Shown: in pieces, positions 6,461 to 8,654 of the stretch
How the letters are laid out: each line of letters starts with the position of its first letter
How positions within the stretch are numbered: position 1 is the stretch's first letter
Assembly: GCA_016286595.1 (NCBI GenBank)
Contig: JAEETR010000218.1
Location: 1-8,654, forward strand
Reading direction: 5' to 3'
From: Oscillospiraceae bacterium
GTDB lineage: Bacteria; Bacillota; Clostridia; Oscillospirales; Oscillospiraceae
DNA length: 8,654 nucleotides
Notes under the pieces: generated by a model
Seen by the model: only the letters and a program-made list of their open reading frames with translations
What the model was told of the DNA's origin: nothing
Databases searched by the model: none
Position numbers and translations under genes: made by a program

Positions 6461-7392
6461 CAGATTTACTATCCGTAATAGTCCCCGCCTATAACGAGGC
6501 GGAGAATGTTGCCCCGGCGGCCGAGCGGATCCTCGGCGTACTTGCCGCCGCCTCTATCCCCTGCGAGCTCATATTCGTGGACGACGGCTCCCAGGACGGC
6601 ACGTTTGACGCCGTGGCGGAGCTGTCCGCCGGGGACGAACGCGTCCGCGGCGCGTCCTTCTCCCGCAATTTCGGCAAGGAAGCCGCCATTTTTGCCGGTC
6701 TGTCCCTTGCAAAAGGAGCGTGCTGCGTTACGATAGACTGCGATATGCAGCACCCGCCGGAAAAGATACCCGAGATGTACGCTCTATGGCGGCAGGGATA
6801 TCAGGTCGTGGAGGGCCGGAAATCCAGCCGCGGAGCCGAGAGCGGACTGCACAGAGCGTTCACCCGAGCCTTCTACGGCATGATGAGCCGCGGCGCGGGG
6901 GCTGACATGAGCGACTATTCCGATTTCAAGCTGCTGGACCGCTCCGCCGTAGATTCGCTGCTGTCGCTGAAGGAGCGCGGCGTATTCTACCGGGCGCTGT
7001 CCTCCTGGGTAGGCTTCAGGACCGCCTGCGTCACCTTCGACGTGCAGGAACGTCAGTCCGGCGCCACGAAATGGAGCACGGCCAAGCTGTTCAGATACGC
7101 CGTGAACAATATTACCTCCTTCTCCAACGCGCCGCTGGTCATCCCCGCCCTTCTGGGGGCTATCTCGCTGGTGCTGGCCGTGGTATTCGGCGTCACCGCC
7201 GCCGTCAAGGGGACCGGCAGTTACTGCGCGGTGCTGTTCCCCGTGTTCCTGATGGGCGGACTGATACTCCTGTCCCTCGGGATCCTGGGCTATTACGTGG
7301 GCAAGGTCTATGACGAAGCCCGCATGCGCCCACGCTATATCATTTCACGCACAATCGGAGACAAAAATGGAAAAGATCAAATCGTTTCTTAA
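6457..7392 (+). CDS. GtrB/DPM1-like polyprenyl-phosphate glycosyltransferase (GT2)
   Basis: A 311-residue family 2 glycosyltransferase with a C-terminal membrane anchor. The GT-A domain starts with LSVIVPAYNEAENV (5-18), with the nucleotide-binding DDGS at 42-45 and the metal-binding D-x-D equivalent DCDMQHPPE at 94-102. SDYSDFKLLDR (152-162) and ERQSGATKWS (198-207) are typical of the GtrB/DPM1/YkcC group. Two helices at about 226-249 and 256-282 anchor it. It is expected to transfer a sugar from a UDP-sugar to undecaprenyl phosphate at the cytoplasmic face. GGAGGT lies nine bases before the ATG, which overlaps the previous stop, so translational coupling is likely. Which sugar is used cannot be read from sequence. 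Confidence 0.93.
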   Translation: MTDLLSVIVPAYNEAENVAPAAERILGVLAAASIPCELIFVDDGSQDGTFDAVAELSAGDERVRGASFSRNFGKEAAIFAGLSLAKGACCVTIDCDMQHPPEKIPEMYALWRQGYQVVEGRKSSRGAESGLHRAFTRAFYGMMSRGAGADMSDYSDFKLLDRSAVDSLLSLKERGVFYRALSSWVGFRTACVTFDVQERQSGATKWSTAKLFRYAVNNITSFSNAPLVIPALLGAISLVLAVVFGVTAAVKGTGSYCAVLFPVFLMGGLILLSLGILGYYVGKVYDEARMRPRYIISRTIGDKNGKDQIVS

Positions 7393-7855
7393 AGAGTTTT
7401 TTGATGAGAAATTTCTGCGCTACTGCCTGGTGGGCTTTATCAATGCCGGAGCGGGCGCCTCGGTGATGTTTCTGCTGTACAACTTCCTGCTTCACCCCTA
7501 CGAGTGGGGCTACTGGGTATCCAGCGCCGCGAACCATGTCACCGGCGGCATCACCAGCTACATTCTGAACAAGCATTTCACCTTCAAAAACAAAGAAAAA
7601 GGCATGGGCACCGCGCTGCGGTTCGTGCTGGTGATAGTCGTGGCCTATATCATAGGCTACAGTGTGGCAAAGCCTCTGGCGGCCTATCTGCTCGCAGGCG
7701 TCACCGTTCTCAGCGACAAGGCCAAGTCCAACATCGCCCTCTTCTGCGGCATGTGTCTTTTCACCGCCATCAACTATACCGGCCAGCGCTTCTTCACCTT
7801 CAGAAGCCGCGGCGAGAAGGCCCCGGCCCGCTCAGGCGACGAAACGAGCGTGTGA
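7367..7855 (+). CDS. GtrA-like membrane protein, putative lipid-linked sugar flippase
   Basis: A 162-residue four-helix membrane protein of the GtrA family. Helices lie near 18-41, 49-66, 84-106 and 121-136. Family marks are RYCLVGFINAG (18-28), the conserved Asn and aromatic stretch SYILNKHFTFKNK (64-76) after helix 2, and NYTGQRFFTFR (136-146) after helix 4. The C-terminal tail is charged. The start at 7367 is preferred because GGAG lies six bases upstream and the protein then matches family length. It overlaps the GtrB-like gene by 26 bp in another frame. Family members are thought to help polyprenyl-phosphate sugars cross the membrane. An ATG at 7310 would add a 19-residue hydrophilic extension without a ribosome binding site. 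Confidence 0.9.
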   Translation: MEKIKSFLKEFFDEKFLRYCLVGFINAGAGASVMFLLYNFLLHPYEWGYWVSSAANHVTGGITSYILNKHFTFKNKEKGMGTALRFVLVIVVAYIIGYSVAKPLAAYLLAGVTVLSDKAKSNIALFCGMCLFTAINYTGQRFFTFRSRGEKAPARSGDETSV

Positions 7856-7875
7856 CGATCTCAGCGAGGTGCGCC

Positions 7876-8379
7876 ATGAACTGTATATGCAGATATGAAT
7901 CCCCCGTCGGTACCCTGACAATGGTCTCCGACGGGGATGCCTTATCCGCCCTCCTGTTTGAGGGGCAGGACCGCTTTCCGTATCTGACGGGTACGGAGGA
8001 GGTTCGGCAGTCTCTGCCCGTATTCCGGGATACGGCAGTCTGGCTGGACACGTATTTCTATGGCGGGATACCTGATTTCACGCCGACGCTCCGTCCGAAA
8101 GGCACCCCTTTCCGTCTGGCCGTCTGGGAGCTGCTGTCAGCTATCCCCTACGGCCGCACGGTGACCTACGGCGACATAGCGCGGCAGATCGCCCGGCATC
8201 GGGGCGTCGGGCGAATGTCCGCCCAGGCGGTGGGCGGCGCCGTGGGCAGCAACCCCATATCGATTATAGTCCCCTGCCATCGCGTCATCGGCGCCGACGG
8301 CAGTCTCATCGGCTACGGCGGCGGACTTGACAGAAAGCGGTTCCTGCTGGAGCTGGAGGGTATCGAAATTAAAAAGTAA
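7876..8379 (+). CDS. ogt: Methylated-DNA--protein-cysteine methyltransferase
   Basis: A 167-residue suicide DNA repair protein that removes alkyl groups from O6-alkylguanine onto its own cysteine. The active-site motif IVPCHRVIG has C134 as acceptor. PYGRTVTYGDIA (91-102) is the conserved helix-turn-helix lead-in, followed by AQAVGGAVGSNP (116-127). The position usually holding the arginine finger (RAVG) is Gln117. A short N-terminal domain begins ICRYESPVGTL. The C-terminus YGGGLDRKRFLLELEG is standard. The start at 7876 has GAGG six bases upstream and lies 20 bp after the GtrA-like stop, so it is probably cotranscribed with the glycosylation genes without sharing their function. Confidence 0.95.
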   Translation: MNCICRYESPVGTLTMVSDGDALSALLFEGQDRFPYLTGTEEVRQSLPVFRDTAVWLDTYFYGGIPDFTPTLRPKGTPFRLAVWELLSAIPYGRTVTYGDIARQIARHRGVGRMSAQAVGGAVGSNPISIIVPCHRVIGADGSLIGYGGGLDRKRFLLELEGIEIKK

Positions 8380-8382
8380 TAA

Positions 8383-8417
8383 AAACGCCGGGGCGAGCGA
8401 GATCCGTCCCGGCGTTT
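8383..8417 (+). terminator. Hairpin terminator of the gtr-ogt operon
   Basis: A perfect 10-bp stem AAACGCCGGG/CCCGGCGTTT with a 15-base loop starts four bases after the ogt stop. Only three T residues follow before an AT-rich stretch, so termination may be incomplete; the next hairpin at 8474 can back it up. Confidence 0.65.
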
Positions 8418-8467
8418 CATAATATAAGACAGCAGACTCCGCGCAACGGGGTCGAGTGTTCGATACG

Positions 8468-8509
8468 AAAAACAAAAAGGCCAACCCGCAAACGCGGATT
8501 GGTCTTTTT
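8468..8509 (-). terminator. Terminator abutting the tRNA 3' end, bidirectional
   Basis: An 11-bp stem (8479-8489 with 8494-8504, one mismatch, loop 8490-8493) is flanked by A5 and T5 runs. On the minus strand it directly follows the CCA end of the tRNA fragment and is followed by TTTTTGTTTTT, the usual design for tRNA genes in Bacillota. On the plus strand TTTTT also follows, so it can back up the ogt terminator. Confidence 0.85.
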
Positions 8510-8536
8510 GGTCCGAGTGACTGGATTCGAACCAGC
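8509..8536 (-). pseudogene. 3' fragment of a tRNA gene (tRNA-Pro-like)
   Basis: On the minus strand the T arm is complete: GCTGG, loop TTCGAAT, CCAGT. The 3' acceptor strand CACTCGG, discriminator A and encoded CCA follow. The matching 5' acceptor strand CCGAGTG is not found in the 118 bases to the window edge, and no D arm or anticodon arm can be folded. The T arm and acceptor resemble bacterial tRNA-Pro, which is inference from memory. It may be an attachment-site duplicate left by an integrative element or a broken gene. Confidence 0.65.
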
Positions 8537-8611
8537 GGCAAGGCCGGGCTTCGCCCGCATTGCCTTCGGCCGCTGATTGTACGCGCTTCGCGCTTGAGGC
8601 CACTGGTTCGA
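8527..8611. repeat. Palindrome-rich element closed by a 13-bp inverted repeat
   Basis: TCGAACCAGCGGC (8527-8539) and GCCACTGGTTCGA (8599-8611) are inverted with one mismatch. The left arm lies within the T arm of the tRNA fragment. Between them are three perfect hairpins, each with a TTC loop: CGGGC/GCCCG (8545-8557), GCC/GGC (8562-8570) and GCGC/GCGC (8583-8593). AAGGC and GCCTT segments give a further nested pairing. No ORF fits. It may be a small repeat family, a recombination scar or a structured RNA. Confidence 0.55.
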
Positions 8612-8627
8612 CCTTTCAATTCAAAGC

Positions 8628-8652
8628 AAAAATCCGCCGGGGATATTCCCCG
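8628..8652 (-). terminator. Candidate terminator of a minus-strand gene beyond the window
   Basis: A perfect stem CGGGGA/TCCCCG with a 3-base loop (8638-8652) is followed on the minus strand, after GCGGA, by TTTTT (8632-8628). It would end a gene lying right of the window. Confidence 0.5.
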
Positions 8653-8654
8653 AC

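Noticed and set aside
7310..7366. Upstream ATG extending the GtrA-like protein by 19 residues
   Set aside because: No ribosome binding site; the added residues are hydrophilic and absent from the family.
8509..8654. A complete tRNA gene on the minus strand
   Set aside because: No CCGAGTG partner for the acceptor strand and no foldable D or anticodon arm within the remaining bases.
1..8654. CRISPR array, transposase or phage genes
   Set aside because: No regularly spaced direct repeats were seen, and no open frame shows transposase, integrase or phage motifs.

Overview
The window looks like part of a fairly GC-rich chromosome from an anaerobic Clostridia-type Bacillota, probably gut-associated; this is inferred, and no taxonomic marker is present. 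The basis is consensus housekeeping promoters (TTGACA or close, 16-17 bp spacer, TATAAT-like), strong GGAGG-type ribosome binding sites, a transcription-attenuating riboswitch, and a tRNA 3' end with encoded CCA running straight into a terminator. There are nine protein genes: five on the minus strand (1-4979) and four on the plus strand (5117-8379), divided by a divergent promoter region near 5000-5100.

Left part, minus strand. An SLC13/ArsB/NhaD-type ion transporter (1-842, cut by the window edge) lies behind a well-formed yybP-ykoY (Mn2+) riboswitch. The switch has a terminator expression platform and a near-consensus promoter whose predicted start site falls at the aptamer's first stem. 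Next come three separately promoted genes: a metallo-beta-lactamase-fold hydrolase (1123-2112) and two closely related aldo/keto reductases (2272-3264 and 3405-4376, about 84% identical by eye). The reductase copies share the same promoter layout. A YgjP/SprT-like zinc metallopeptidase (4467-4979) ends in a hairpin whose loop contains its stop codon.

Right part, plus strand. One strong promoter appears to drive a compact operon: a polytopic DUF6056-like membrane protein with an N-terminal ADDY motif, a GtrB-like polyprenyl-phosphate glycosyltransferase, a GtrA-like small membrane protein, and an O6-methylguanine-DNA methyltransferase. The first three fit the logic of a Gtr glycosylation cassette: GtrB loads a sugar onto the lipid carrier, GtrA helps move it across the membrane, and the polytopic protein transfers it to a cell-surface acceptor. 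The DNA repair gene is a passenger.

Right edge. Past the operon is a minus-strand 3' fragment of a tRNA gene, most like tRNA-Pro: T arm, 3' acceptor strand and CCA with its terminator. In place of the tRNA body there is a palindrome-rich block of three perfect TTC-loop hairpins, spanned by a 13-bp inverted repeat that reuses the T-arm sequence. This is a candidate attachment-site scar or small repeat element. A final hairpin with a T tract probably ends a minus-strand gene beyond the window.
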